Positions 8,676-17,156 of a DNA stretch of 52,824 bases are shown here, piece by piece. How positions within the stretch are numbered: position 1 is the first letter of the stretch; each line of letters begins with the position of its first letter. This DNA comes from an uncultured Schlesneria sp. Lineage in GTDB: Bacteria > Planctomycetota > Planctomycetia > Planctomycetales > Planctomycetaceae. The translations under genes were made by a program, and so were the position numbers. Where the stretch lies: contig CAIOKO010000023.1 of the NCBI GenBank assembly GCA_903858935.1, positions 1 to 52,824 on the forward strand, given 5' to 3'. The notes beneath the pieces were generated by a model, which was given only the letters and a program-made list of their open reading frames with translations, was not told the origin of the DNA and did not search any database.

Positions 8676-9911
8676 ATGAAACTGTTATCCACGTTGCTTC
8701 GCCGATTCGTCCAACGAGGTACCCTGCGTGTCATCGATGTGTCTGGAAAACTGCACACATTTTCCGGAACCCCTTCAGAACCCGCAGTGACCATCCGTTT
8801 ACACAATAAATCTCTTTATACCAAGCTCTTTTTCAACCCGGAATTATATGTGGGCGAAGCCTACATGAATGGAGAATTAACGTTTGAAGATGGCTCGGAG
8901 TGTTTTGACTTACTGAATCTGTTTTCGAACAACCGTACAGGGCTGACGGGGCATCCGATTCAAACGATGTTGCGGCATTCGTGGCGATGGCTGCGGCGGC
9001 TTCATCAACACAATCCTATCGGCAAAGCACTGAAAAACGCGTCCCATCACTATGATCTTTCGGACGATTTCTATCGCCTGTTCCTGGACGAGGACATGCA
9101 ATACACGTGTGCTTACTACCGCAGCCCTGATGACACACTCGAGGAAGCTCAACTCAATAAGAAACGTCATGTTTGCGCCAAATTAAAAATCGAAGACGGC
9201 ATGAAGATTGCCGAATTGGGCTGTGGTTGGGGTGGCCTGGCGATCCATATCGCGCAGAGCGCAGATGTCGAAGTGACTGCGGTCAATCTCTCGATCGAAC
9301 AGATTCGTGTCGCGCGTGAGCGGGCCCGGCGATTGGGACTTGAAAAACGCGTCCATTTCGAGCACATGGACTACCGCGATCTGAAAGGAACTTACGACCG
9401 AGTTGTCTCGGTAGGTATGTTGGAACACGTCGGGGTTGGACACTATGACGAGTTCTTTCGGAAATTCCGCAGCCTGCTAACGGAAGACGGTATCGGACTT
9501 GTACACAGCATCGGACGCAATTCCCCTCCCGCTACTGCCAGCCCTTTTGTGCGCAAATATATTTTCCCGGGAGGATATGCGCCCTCACTTTCAGAAATTT
9601 TCGCGCCGGCCGAACGTCAACGAATCTGGGTCGCCGACTGTGAGGTTCTTCGTCTGCACTATTACTATACGCTTCGTGACTGGCGCAAGCGATTCATGGC
9701 GAATTGGGATAAAGCGGCGGCGATCTACGACGAACGCATGTGTCGCATGTGGGAGTTCTATCTGATCTCCGCCCAACTGGCATTTCTGACGGGATCAGAG
9801 ATGGTCTTTCATCTGGTGTTAGCGAACAAGCGAGACGCGGTTCCGATCGTGCGTGATTACATGGTCGACGACGAGCGTGCCGCAAGTGAGGTTTATTTGC
9901 CTGCCGCATAG
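8676..9911 (+). CDS. cfa: Cyclopropane-fatty-acyl-phospholipid synthase
   Basis: A 411-residue S-adenosylmethionine-dependent enzyme that adds a methylene bridge to unsaturated acyl chains of membrane phospholipids. Motifs include HYDLSDDFYRLFLDEDMQYT (the family hallmark), the SAM-binding ELGCGWGGLAIHIAQ near residues 180-195, and SVGMLEHVGVGHYDEFF with catalytic-region residues conserved in CmaA/Cfa enzymes. The N-terminal 100 residues form the usual lipid-binding extension. ATG 8676 is chosen because GGAGGA lies about seven bases upstream; an earlier frame start at 8610 would add 22 atypical residues. The length is close to E. coli Cfa. It sits alone on the plus strand. Genuine cyclopropanation rather than another acyl methylation is likely but not certain, as planctomycetes have several relatives. 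Confidence 0.92.
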   Translation: MKLLSTLLRRFVQRGTLRVIDVSGKLHTFSGTPSEPAVTIRLHNKSLYTKLFFNPELYVGEAYMNGELTFEDGSECFDLLNLFSNNRTGLTGHPIQTMLRHSWRWLRRLHQHNPIGKALKNASHHYDLSDDFYRLFLDEDMQYTCAYYRSPDDTLEEAQLNKKRHVCAKLKIEDGMKIAELGCGWGGLAIHIAQSADVEVTAVNLSIEQIRVARERARRLGLEKRVHFEHMDYRDLKGTYDRVVSVGMLEHVGVGHYDEFFRKFRSLLTEDGIGLVHSIGRNSPPATASPFVRKYIFPGGYAPSLSEIFAPAERQRIWVADCEVLRLHYYYTLRDWRKRFMANWDKAAAIYDERMCRMWEFYLISAQLAFLTGSEMVFHLVLANKRDAVPIVRDYMVDDERAASEVYLPAA

Positions 9912-10419
9912 AAAGCCAGACAAGGGACGCCTTGGATTCGTATTTATCTTATGATCCTGTCTATAGACGTTCCACTGGATTTCATCGGATGCATTTTCAC
10001 CAGCGTGCGGAATTTTATCGATCCGAAATCGGATTCGATTGTCGACCCACGCGGTGCCTTGATTGAATTGCGCTCTCAGCCCCCCCACTGGAATCGACAA
10101 GGACCTTGGGGGACTTCGTTTTTCTCTGCTTGATCTGAGCCGATAGATGCTTCTTGCGTATCACCTCGCCCGCCAGATCATGGGCACATCGGAGACTTTT
10201 TTTCGCTTTTCTGACAAGCCACATTGAATCGGTCTTCGTGATTTGCCGGCGACATCTGGCAGAAACATAGAAATTCCCGCCGCGCGATGAGAATTTCGAG
10301 AGGTCGCTTTTTGCCACAAGTTTTCAACGGGACCTGGTTGCTAACGAAGCTCACAGAATTGTAGAGTCGGCGATCTCCCTGTCCGTTCCCAAGAAAACCT
10401 ATCAATGGAAGGCGAAAAT
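9912..10419. other. Gene-free stretch between cfa and the sulfatase
   Basis: 508 bases in which I see no gene. Open frames on both strands are short, lack ribosome sites and give no recognisable protein. Runs of C and G (for example near 10080 and 10110) are present but no clear terminator or repeat. It presumably contains the sulfatase promoter. Confidence 0.35.
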
Positions 10420-12252
10420 ATGAAAGCCATTCTCTGCTGCCTGACTTTCATGCTTGTCGTCAGGACGCCATTTGTCAGCGCGGACGACCGTCCGAATATT
10501 CTCTGGCTGACTTCGGAAGACAACAGTGTCGATTGGGTTGGATGTTATGGAAACCCATACGCTGAGACTCCGCACATTGACAAGCTTGCTTCAGAAGGAT
10601 TTCGATACCTGCACTGTTACGCCAATGCGCCCGTTTGTGCCCCGTCGCGAAGCGGCTGGATCACCGGAGTCTACGCGCTTTCGACCGGCACTCACCAGAT
10701 GCGTAGCCGGTATCCAATTCCACACGAGACGATCAAGTACTACCCTGACTTGCTCAGGCAAGCGGGATACTACGTCGGAAACGTGACTAAAACGGATTAC
10801 AATATCGGCGGACGAGCCGATGGTAATGCATGGGATACTAATAAAGTCGACTGGAATGACCTGCCCCGGCGACAACCGTTTTTCATGGTGATCAACAGCA
10901 CGAAATCGCATGAATCGACGGCATTCGGTGACATCGAAAATACGACTCACAGCCCTGATAAGGTGCGACTGGCGAAATATCACCCGGATATCCCTGAGAT
11001 CCGCAAGAATTACGCACACTACCACGATCAAGTCAAAAAGATGGACGCCGACATCGGTAAGGCATTGGCCGAACTGGAAAGAAGCGGCCTCGCTGAAAAC
11101 ACGATCGTGATTTACAATTCCGACCACGGCGGGGTTTTGCCCCGCAGTAAACGCTGCTTATACAACAGTGGTACGCATTGTCCGCTGATCGTGAGAATCC
11201 CTGAAAAATTCAAGCACCTTCGTCCCGCTGAACCTGGAACAACGATCGACCGGTTGGTCAGCTTCATCGACATGCCCAAAACATGGCTGAGGCTGTGCGG
11301 TGTCGAAAGTCCCACATACATGCAAGGGAAAATCTTTCTTGGCCCGGACACTGAATCTCGGGAGTATCATGTCAGTTTTCGCGGCCGGATGGATGAACGA
11401 ATTGATAACTCACGCGCGATCCGTGATCGGCGGTTTCTTTACATCCGTAACTACATGCCCGAGGTACCGTGGGGGCAACATCTGAACTACCTGTGGACGA
11501 TGAAGGCGACACGAGCGTGGGAGCAGTATCACCAGGCTGGCAAGACTGACAATATCACCGGACAATTTTTCAGAAGCAAGCCGATGGAAGAACTGTTCGA
11601 TACCGACGCCGATCCAGACAACGTGAACAACCTTGCGGTCCAGCCCGAATATGCCAACGAACTCGAGCGGCTGAGCAAAGCTCTGGATGCCTGGCAATTG
11701 GAATATTTCGACGCGGGATTAATTCCTGAAACGGAATTGCTCCGGCGTTCACAGGCGAGCAAAAAGACAAATTACGAACTTGTGCGAGATCCGTCGCTGT
11801 ACGATTTGAAGGGTTACCAGCAGACGGCTGCACTGGCGATGAAACAAGACCCGGCAAACCTGCCAACATTCTACCGAAACCTCAGCCACTCCGATTCCGG
11901 GATTCGGTACTGGTCAGTCATTGGCTGCTTTCAGCTGCAAGGACGTACGAAGCTGGATCACAAATTGATCCGCACTTGTCTGAACGACGATTCCGACCAT
12001 GTGCGGGCGATGGCGGCGTGGACTCTGTACCGAGACGGCGAAATACTGGAAGCACAACAATGCTGGAATCAATTACTCAGCAACAGTTCCTATGCATCTC
12101 TGGAGGTTTTTAACATCATTGACTGGATCGGCGACGGGCACGCTCCTTATGTCCAGGCCATGCGTGCGTGCCACTATGACCACGGAGAATACATTGACCG
12201 AATGAAGTCCTACTTTGGCGTGAGCGATGTCGCAGACACCGAGAAAAAATAA
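10420..12252 (+). CDS. Sulfatase with C-terminal HEAT-like segment
   Basis: A 610-residue exported sulfatase of the alkaline-phosphatase superfamily, hydrolysing sulfate esters, probably of polysaccharides. Residues 1-22 are a signal peptide. PNILWLTSEDN is the metal-binding start, and CAPSRSG at residue 73 is the C-x-P-S-R motif whose cysteine is converted to formylglycine, with further ligands in IYNSDHGG. The closing 130 residues (from about 480) look like HEAT/armadillo-type helices (SDSGIRYWSVIGCF, DSDHVRAMAAWTLY), a fusion frequent in planctomycete sulfatases. GGAAGG seven bases upstream fixes the ATG at 10420. Activation needs a formylglycine-generating enzyme; a distant FGE-domain protein at 32875 is exported and may not be that enzyme. 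The natural substrate is unknown. Confidence 0.92.
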   Translation: MKAILCCLTFMLVVRTPFVSADDRPNILWLTSEDNSVDWVGCYGNPYAETPHIDKLASEGFRYLHCYANAPVCAPSRSGWITGVYALSTGTHQMRSRYPIPHETIKYYPDLLRQAGYYVGNVTKTDYNIGGRADGNAWDTNKVDWNDLPRRQPFFMVINSTKSHESTAFGDIENTTHSPDKVRLAKYHPDIPEIRKNYAHYHDQVKKMDADIGKALAELERSGLAENTIVIYNSDHGGVLPRSKRCLYNSGTHCPLIVRIPEKFKHLRPAEPGTTIDRLVSFIDMPKTWLRLCGVESPTYMQGKIFLGPDTESREYHVSFRGRMDERIDNSRAIRDRRFLYIRNYMPEVPWGQHLNYLWTMKATRAWEQYHQAGKTDNITGQFFRSKPMEELFDTDADPDNVNNLAVQPEYANELERLSKALDAWQLEYFDAGLIPETELLRRSQASKKTNYELVRDPSLYDLKGYQQTAALAMKQDPANLPTFYRNLSHSDSGIRYWSVIGCFQLQGRTKLDHKLIRTCLNDDSDHVRAMAAWTLYRDGEILEAQQCWNQLLSNSSYASLEVFNIIDWIGDGHAPYVQAMRACHYDHGEYIDRMKSYFGVSDVADTEKK

Positions 12253-12388
12253 TCGCTTCCCACAAAAAAGTGGAATTCTCGTCTGCGAATGCTTAATCTA
12301 CTGCTGGAAACATCACAAATCATTTTCACTTCTCAGCCTGAGTCTCTCGAACGGATTCTCGGTTTGATTTCCGCATCGGGAAGTTGAC

Positions 12389-13660
12389 GTGCCCAGTTCG
12401 TCATTGATTAGAAAAAGGACTTTCCGCAGGCGAATTCTCGTCGCATTGCTTTGCCTGTTTACAGGCATCGCAATGGTCTATTTTTGGAGCGACTTTTGCC
12501 TTTGGCGCACAGAAGCTAATTTGACCCGGCGAAATCACATTGCTGCAGAAAACTGGCTGAAACGCAGCCGCTGGTTCAGCCCGGGTTTGGATCAGCGAAC
12601 GTGCCTGCTGCAACTTCGTGTTGCTCGGCGCTCAGGTAACTTTCGAGAAGTTGAACGACTGTTAAATCAAGCATCAAAACTGGGCGTGGCTCGTAAAGAG
12701 CTGGAGCGAGAACGCTGGTTGGCCATGGCGCAGACAAATCAATTCGACGCAATGCAGTCCCATTGGAACGATTTGCTGAAAGATGCTCGCGACGATGAGC
12801 CGGAAATTGCTCGAGCCCATTACACGTGGGCGATGATCTACCATAACCACGATCTCGCCAAGTGGACGCTGGAACTCTGGCACCAGGATTATCCCAAGGA
12901 CCCCGAGCCGATGCTGCTATTGGGGCGCTACTATCAATCGATGACAAGTTGGGAAAGCTCAGAAAAAGCCTATCGCGAGGCCCTGTCGATTGCTCCTGAG
13001 AATGAGGAGTGCCAACTGTCACTGGCAAAAGTCCTGCAAATCCGCTTGAAAACAGATGAAGCAATTCCAATGTTTCAGAAATATCTGCGCCAGCATCCGA
13101 ACGACGCGGCGGCGGTAAGAGGCCTTGCCGAAAGCCTTGCCACTCGCGGTGAAGTGGACAAGGCAATCCAGATGCTTCAAGACACTTTGAAGATTCATCC
13201 CGATGACTTCATGATTCAGAAGTCTTGCGGTGAATTAATGCTTTCCAAAGGAGATACTGTCGGGGCTGCTGCGATTCTGGAAAAGGCCTATCGTCTGATT
13301 CCCGAACATGCGAACCTGGCCAACTCGCTCGCTCGCGCCTGGAAAGCCTGTGGGCGTGCAGCGGAAGCAGAACCTCTTTTCGCGTTTGTCGCGGAGTCGC
13401 AACCAAAGCTCATCGAAATGGGGGCGATGGAAAAACAGTTGAGAGATCAACCTAACAACCTTGAACTGCGAATGAAGATCGCCGAAATCGTGGCCCGGTT
13501 CGTTTCTCGTCGCGATGCCGTCCGCTGGTACGAAAACTTGCTGTTGATCGCGCCGAATTACAAACCAGCACATCAGGAACTGGTCAAGCTCTACCAGTCA
13601 CTCGGAGAAGATAAACTGGCAATGCGTCACGCGAATGGACTTGAACAGGATTCGAAATGA
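12389..13660 (+). CDS. TPR-repeat protein with N-terminal membrane anchor
   Basis: A 423-residue protein starting at GTG 12389. Residues 15-33 are a transmembrane helix or uncleaved signal after a run of Arg/Lys, and the rest is built from tetratricopeptide-like helix pairs (clear from about 180 on, for example SSEKAYREALSIAPENEECQ and DKAIQMLQDTLKIHPDDFMI). The repeats should be outside the cytoplasm and bind partner proteins. Its stop overlaps the start of the next gene by four bases (ATGA), so the two are translationally coupled and probably form a complex. The same pairing, in reverse gene order, recurs at 17157-20224. No enzymatic motif is present. Confidence 0.78.
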   Translation: MPSSSLIRKRTFRRRILVALLCLFTGIAMVYFWSDFCLWRTEANLTRRNHIAAENWLKRSRWFSPGLDQRTCLLQLRVARRSGNFREVERLLNQASKLGVARKELERERWLAMAQTNQFDAMQSHWNDLLKDARDDEPEIARAHYTWAMIYHNHDLAKWTLELWHQDYPKDPEPMLLLGRYYQSMTSWESSEKAYREALSIAPENEECQLSLAKVLQIRLKTDEAIPMFQKYLRQHPNDAAAVRGLAESLATRGEVDKAIQMLQDTLKIHPDDFMIQKSCGELMLSKGDTVGAAAILEKAYRLIPEHANLANSLARAWKACGRAAEAEPLFAFVAESQPKLIEMGAMEKQLRDQPNNLELRMKIAEIVARFVSRRDAVRWYENLLLIAPNYKPAHQELVKLYQSLGEDKLAMRHANGLEQDSK

Positions 13661-15396
13661 TGACTGGTTGCGTGCAAACCAGATGGCCGTTGAGATTGTT
13701 GTGCAGCATCGCGGTGGTCAGCGTGATCTCAGGCTGTTCGCCAACACACCCAATTCAAACCAACGATGGTTCGACGAAAACCAGCGATGTCCGCAACTTC
13801 GAAAAACCGCCTGGAGCAAATATTCAATTTGTGAACATGGCAGAATCGAGCGGTGTGACGTGGATTGCACGCAACGGAGAGGAAAGCAAAAAATCCGCCT
13901 TACTTCAAATGGTTGGTGCAGGTTGCGCTATCGACGACTATGACTGTGATGGGAAACTCGATCTCTTTTTTGCTGGAGGCGGAGTATTTGGCAAGGGGCG
14001 TGAAATCCTGCCAGTCCCGTTTGGTTTGTATCGTCAACATTCGCCATGGAACTATGTTTCCGCATCCAAAGCGGCGGGGTTAGACCCGATTCGTCACTAC
14101 AATCATGGCACGTACACAGCGGACATTGATAACGACGGATTTCCTGACCTGCTGATGACAGGTTGGAATGGACTTCAATTGTTCCAGAACCATGGAGATG
14201 GAACTTTCGAAGATGTCACTCAATCCAGTGGCTTAACCGATTCTCTGTGGAGTACCGCAGCTGGATGGGGAGACTTTAATCGAGACAACGTATTGGATCT
14301 TTACGTCGGTCATTACACGGACTGGTCGCTTGATAACGATCCTGTCTGCGTTGACCCGACGAACAAACAGCGAAATCTTTGCGCTCCAACGGACTTTCAG
14401 GGACTGCCCTGTACGGTTTATCTCAGCAACGGCGACGGAACATATCGTGACGCCAGCGTTGAATTAGGAATCCATGAAATTGGCAAAGTTCTGGGTGTCG
14501 TCATCGCTGATCTCAATGGTGACCTTCAGCCCGATCTTTATGTGGCAAATGACGCGCTACCCAATCACCTTTATGCTTCGCAACCTTCAGGGAATTACCG
14601 AGAAGTCGCGATTGAGTATGGAGTGGCGCTGGGTGAGACCGGTGTTTCTGACGGCAGCATGGGTGTCGATCTTGGTGACCTGGACGGCGATGGCAAAATC
14701 GACATCTGGGTGGCGAACTACGAGCAACAAAGCTTTGCCCTCTATCGTAATTTGGGGAACGAACTTTTCACCCATGCGAGTCGCCCACTTGGGATCACAG
14801 CCGTTGGAACATTAGCAGTCGGATTTGGAACGGTGATTTTTGACGCGGACGGTGACGGATTTTCTGACATTTTCTGTTCGAACGGCCATGTGTGGGCTCC
14901 AGGAAGTGCGACAGAGCGTCGTCAACGCCCCTATTTTTTTCGGAGTGATCGTGGCAACAAATTCTATAACATCGCGACGGATTTGCAGGGTTATTTCAAT
15001 GAACTTCATCTGGGCCGAGGTGCTGCCTGTGGTGATCTGGATGGGAACGGGACTCCAGACCTCGTTGTCACTCACATTAACGAACCCGTAGCACTCTTGA
15101 GAAATGACACTTCCATCGCAAATTGGCTGGAGGTCAAATTGGTAGGACGCGTCAGCAATCGATCGGCAATTGGTGCCAGCGTCTCTGTCAAAGGTAAACG
15201 TGCGAGTCAGATTGGAATTGTCAAAGGAGGCGGAAGCTATCTGTCCACGAGTGATCGAACATTGTTTTTCGGTCTTGGCGACGAGCATTTCGTCGAATCG
15301 CTCGTAGTCCGATGGCCATCGGGCAGAACCACTGAACTTACTGAAGTCGAGTCAGGCCAAAAAATCCTGTTGATCGAGGAAAGAGACGGTCGCTGA
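13657..15396 (+). CDS. CRTAC1-family lipoprotein (FG-GAP/VCBS repeats plus ASPIC/UnbV)
   Basis: A 579-residue exported lipoprotein. The N-terminus has a signal with lipobox VISGC near residue 27, followed by a Ser/Thr linker. At least seven repeats of the D-x-D-x-D-G-x-x-D type are seen (DYDCDGKLD, DIDNDGFPD, DLDGDGKID, DADGDGFSD and others), which form a calcium-stabilised beta-propeller as in integrin FG-GAP repeats. The C-terminal ASPIC/UnbV domain is recognisable from SAIGASVSVKG and VRWPSGRTTELTEV. The family is known for binding and surface roles but has no assigned reaction in planctomycetes. It is coupled to the preceding TPR gene by an ATGA overlap. A second copy lies at 17157. Confidence 0.9.
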   Translation: MMTGCVQTRWPLRLLCSIAVVSVISGCSPTHPIQTNDGSTKTSDVRNFEKPPGANIQFVNMAESSGVTWIARNGEESKKSALLQMVGAGCAIDDYDCDGKLDLFFAGGGVFGKGREILPVPFGLYRQHSPWNYVSASKAAGLDPIRHYNHGTYTADIDNDGFPDLLMTGWNGLQLFQNHGDGTFEDVTQSSGLTDSLWSTAAGWGDFNRDNVLDLYVGHYTDWSLDNDPVCVDPTNKQRNLCAPTDFQGLPCTVYLSNGDGTYRDASVELGIHEIGKVLGVVIADLNGDLQPDLYVANDALPNHLYASQPSGNYREVAIEYGVALGETGVSDGSMGVDLGDLDGDGKIDIWVANYEQQSFALYRNLGNELFTHASRPLGITAVGTLAVGFGTVIFDADGDGFSDIFCSNGHVWAPGSATERRQRPYFFRSDRGNKFYNIATDLQGYFNELHLGRGAACGDLDGNGTPDLVVTHINEPVALLRNDTSIANWLEVKLVGRVSNRSAIGASVSVKGKRASQIGIVKGGGSYLSTSDRTLFFGLGDEHFVESLVVRWPSGRTTELTEVESGQKILLIEERDGR

Positions 15397-15783
15397 AATG
15401 CCGATGTGTCATGCAATTCTCGCCTTGAAGCACGAGCAACACCCACAATAATGCACACATGAACACATTATCGATTTCAAACAATCCACTTTGATCAACT
15501 TTACCGATAAATTCAGCAATTCAAGCGGATTTAAGTTTGACAGCATTATTTACGTTGAGTTAGCTTCTACACAATTCCGAAGCGAGAATTCGGAACGCCG
15601 AATCAATATCACATCAAACTTTGTCAGCATTTCTCTCGTTGAAGAATTTACTTCAAGGAAGGAAGTCTGTTCGGCGGGTCAGTCATTTAATCAATTGTTT
15701 TCGAGTAACGTGGCCTGCAGAGTTTGACGTTTTGGTGATCGGATTCAAAAGTTTGTATTTTTATTTTTTGAGGAGGGTTTCTG
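15397..15783. other. Gene-free leader region of the DUF1559 gene
   Basis: 387 bases without a supported gene; it is AT-rich, as expected for a promoter and leader. The only clear signal is the strong ribosome site GAGGAGGG at 15770-15777, six bases before ATG 15784. I saw no terminator for the upstream CRTAC1 gene. Confidence 0.4.
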
Positions 15784-16875
15784 ATGGCGAAGTCGAAAGT
15801 GCGTGGATTTACCCTGATCGAACTGCTGGTTGTGATTGCAATCATCGCAGTTTTGATCGCGTTGTTGCTGCCAGCAGTGCAGCAGGCTCGTGAGGCAGCT
15901 CGCCGCACGCAGTGTAAAAACAATCTGAAGCAAATCGGATTGGCCTGTCATAACTATCATGACACAGCAAAGCAGTTCCCACAGAACTGGTCCGGTCGAG
16001 GAGCATCAGAAGCGATTCGCGGCGACTGGCAGAACGCTTTCGGAGATTTCGGATGGATGGTGATGGCGCTTCCATACTTCGATCAGGCTCCTCTCTACAA
16101 CCAGTTCAACTTCAATGACAACAACGGCGGTCCTGGTGGTCCAAACCGTTATCCTGGTAGCACCGCTGACAACAACAGTCGTGGTTGGACTTCGCAGCAG
16201 AACACCAATGCAGCGACAACCATCCTTCAAGCTGTCATGTGTCCAAGCAATCCTCAATCCGCGAAGCAGTACGCTGGCGTTGCCGGTTGCTCCGGTGGAA
16301 ATACCTACAACAACACTCCAGTTGGTCGTTCCGATTATGTGGGAAGCCTGGGATTCGAACGGGCTGACTGGCAAAACTGCCTTGCCTCAGATCAAGGCGG
16401 AAAAGGGATCCCTCTCCCATGGAGCAACACAGACAACATTCCTGGTACGGTCCATAATGGCTGGGGCGAAGGAAACGGCGGAAACTCGACCGGCCCGGCA
16501 TACCTGGGGTTGATGAACGGCTGTTTCAGCTGTTCGGGTACTTGCAAAATCAGCGATATCGTCGACGGAACTTCGAACACGATTCTCGTCATGGAAGACC
16601 ACCACTGGTCACAAGGTCCTTCGCAGCCGAGCCAAGTTGCCGGAACCGTTGGTTGGGCTGGTCCGATGCAGGTCGCTTCGACCGCTCACCTGGTTAACCA
16701 GAAGTATGGTTATCCCGACGGAAATCAATGCCATGGTATCAGCAGTACTCACGTCGGTGGTGCTCACATCCTGATGGCTGACGGATCTGTCCGATTTCTT
16801 TCTGAGAACATCGGTGTGACTGTGTTGCAAGCAATCTCGACCCGTGCAGGTGGCGACATCGCTGGCGATTTCTAA
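15784..16875 (+). CDS. DUF1559 prepilin-like protein
   Basis: A 363-residue member of the planctomycete-expanded DUF1559 family. The N-terminus [20 protein letters not shown] is a classical type IV prepilin signal: cleavage after Gly8, Phe at +1, Glu at +5, then a hydrophobic helix. [17 protein letters not shown] and [15 protein letters not shown] are the family hallmark, and [20 protein letters not shown] is the typical C-terminal motif. It should be processed by a prepilin peptidase and assembled or displayed at the membrane. An unusually strong ribosome site and the perfect terminator right after it suggest a well-expressed single transcript. It sits between two CRTAC1/TPR pairs. The role of this family is not established. 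Confidence 0.93.
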   Translation: MAKSKVRGFTLIELLVVIAIIAVLIALLLPAVQQAREAARRTQCKNNLKQIGLACHNYHDTAKQFPQNWSGRGASEAIRGDWQNAFGDFGWMVMALPYFDQAPLYNQFNFNDNNGGPGGPNRYPGSTADNNSRGWTSQQNTNAATTILQAVMCPSNPQSAKQYAGVAGCSGGNTYNNTPVGRSDYVGSLGFERADWQNCLASDQGGKGIPLPWSNTDNIPGTVHNGWGEGNGGNSTGPAYLGLMNGCFSCSGTCKISDIVDGTSNTILVMEDHHWSQGPSQPSQVAGTVGWAGPMQVASTAHLVNQKYGYPDGNQCHGISSTHVGGAHILMADGSVRFLSENIGVTVLQAISTRAGGDIAGDF

Positions 16876-16915
16876 GATCGCTCAGTACAAAAATCGTCAA
16901 TGATTCAATTGAATT

Positions 16916-16953
16916 CTCGTCACCGGCAGTGATGCCGGTGACGAGACTTTTTT
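16916..16953 (+). terminator. Rho-independent terminator of the DUF1559 gene
   Basis: A perfect 13-bp stem, CTCGTCACCGGCA at 16916-16928 and its complement at 16933-16945, closes a GTGA loop and is followed by a run of six T (16948-16953). It lies 41 bases after the DUF1559 stop, so it should end that transcript before the second CRTAC1 gene. Confidence 0.9.
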
Positions 16954-16981
16954 CGTATGGGTTCGAAAAAACGACACCATC

Positions 16982-17056
16982 GTGAACTCGGAAATTCATT
17001 AGCCCGACGCGCAAGCGAGGGGCTTACTGAGTTCACAATCATTTGAGCGTCGGGCT
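16982..17056. repeat. Interlocked inverted repeats (pseudoknot-like palindromic element)
   Basis: Two inverted repeats interleave. GTGAACTC at 16982-16989 pairs with GAGTTCAC at 17029-17036, and AGCCCGACGC at 17001-17010 pairs with GCGTCGGGCT at 17047-17056, giving the order A-B-A'-B'. The AGCCCGACGCGCAAGCGAGG segment resembles a short repeat I associate with planctomycete intergenic regions (memory, not checked). It lies between the DUF1559 terminator and the second CRTAC1 gene. Confidence 0.6.
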
Positions 17057-17156
17057 GATCTGTTAATGTGGTCCAGGGGACTTCGGTTTAACTCCCGATT
17101 GAAAAACGATTTTGTGTCGAATCTCAGAAAATTTACGGTCAATCCGGGCTAACACC

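Noticed and set aside
12576-13166. Minus-strand open frame of 196 codons
   Set aside because: Antisense to the TPR gene at 12389, with Pro/Arg-rich noise sequence.
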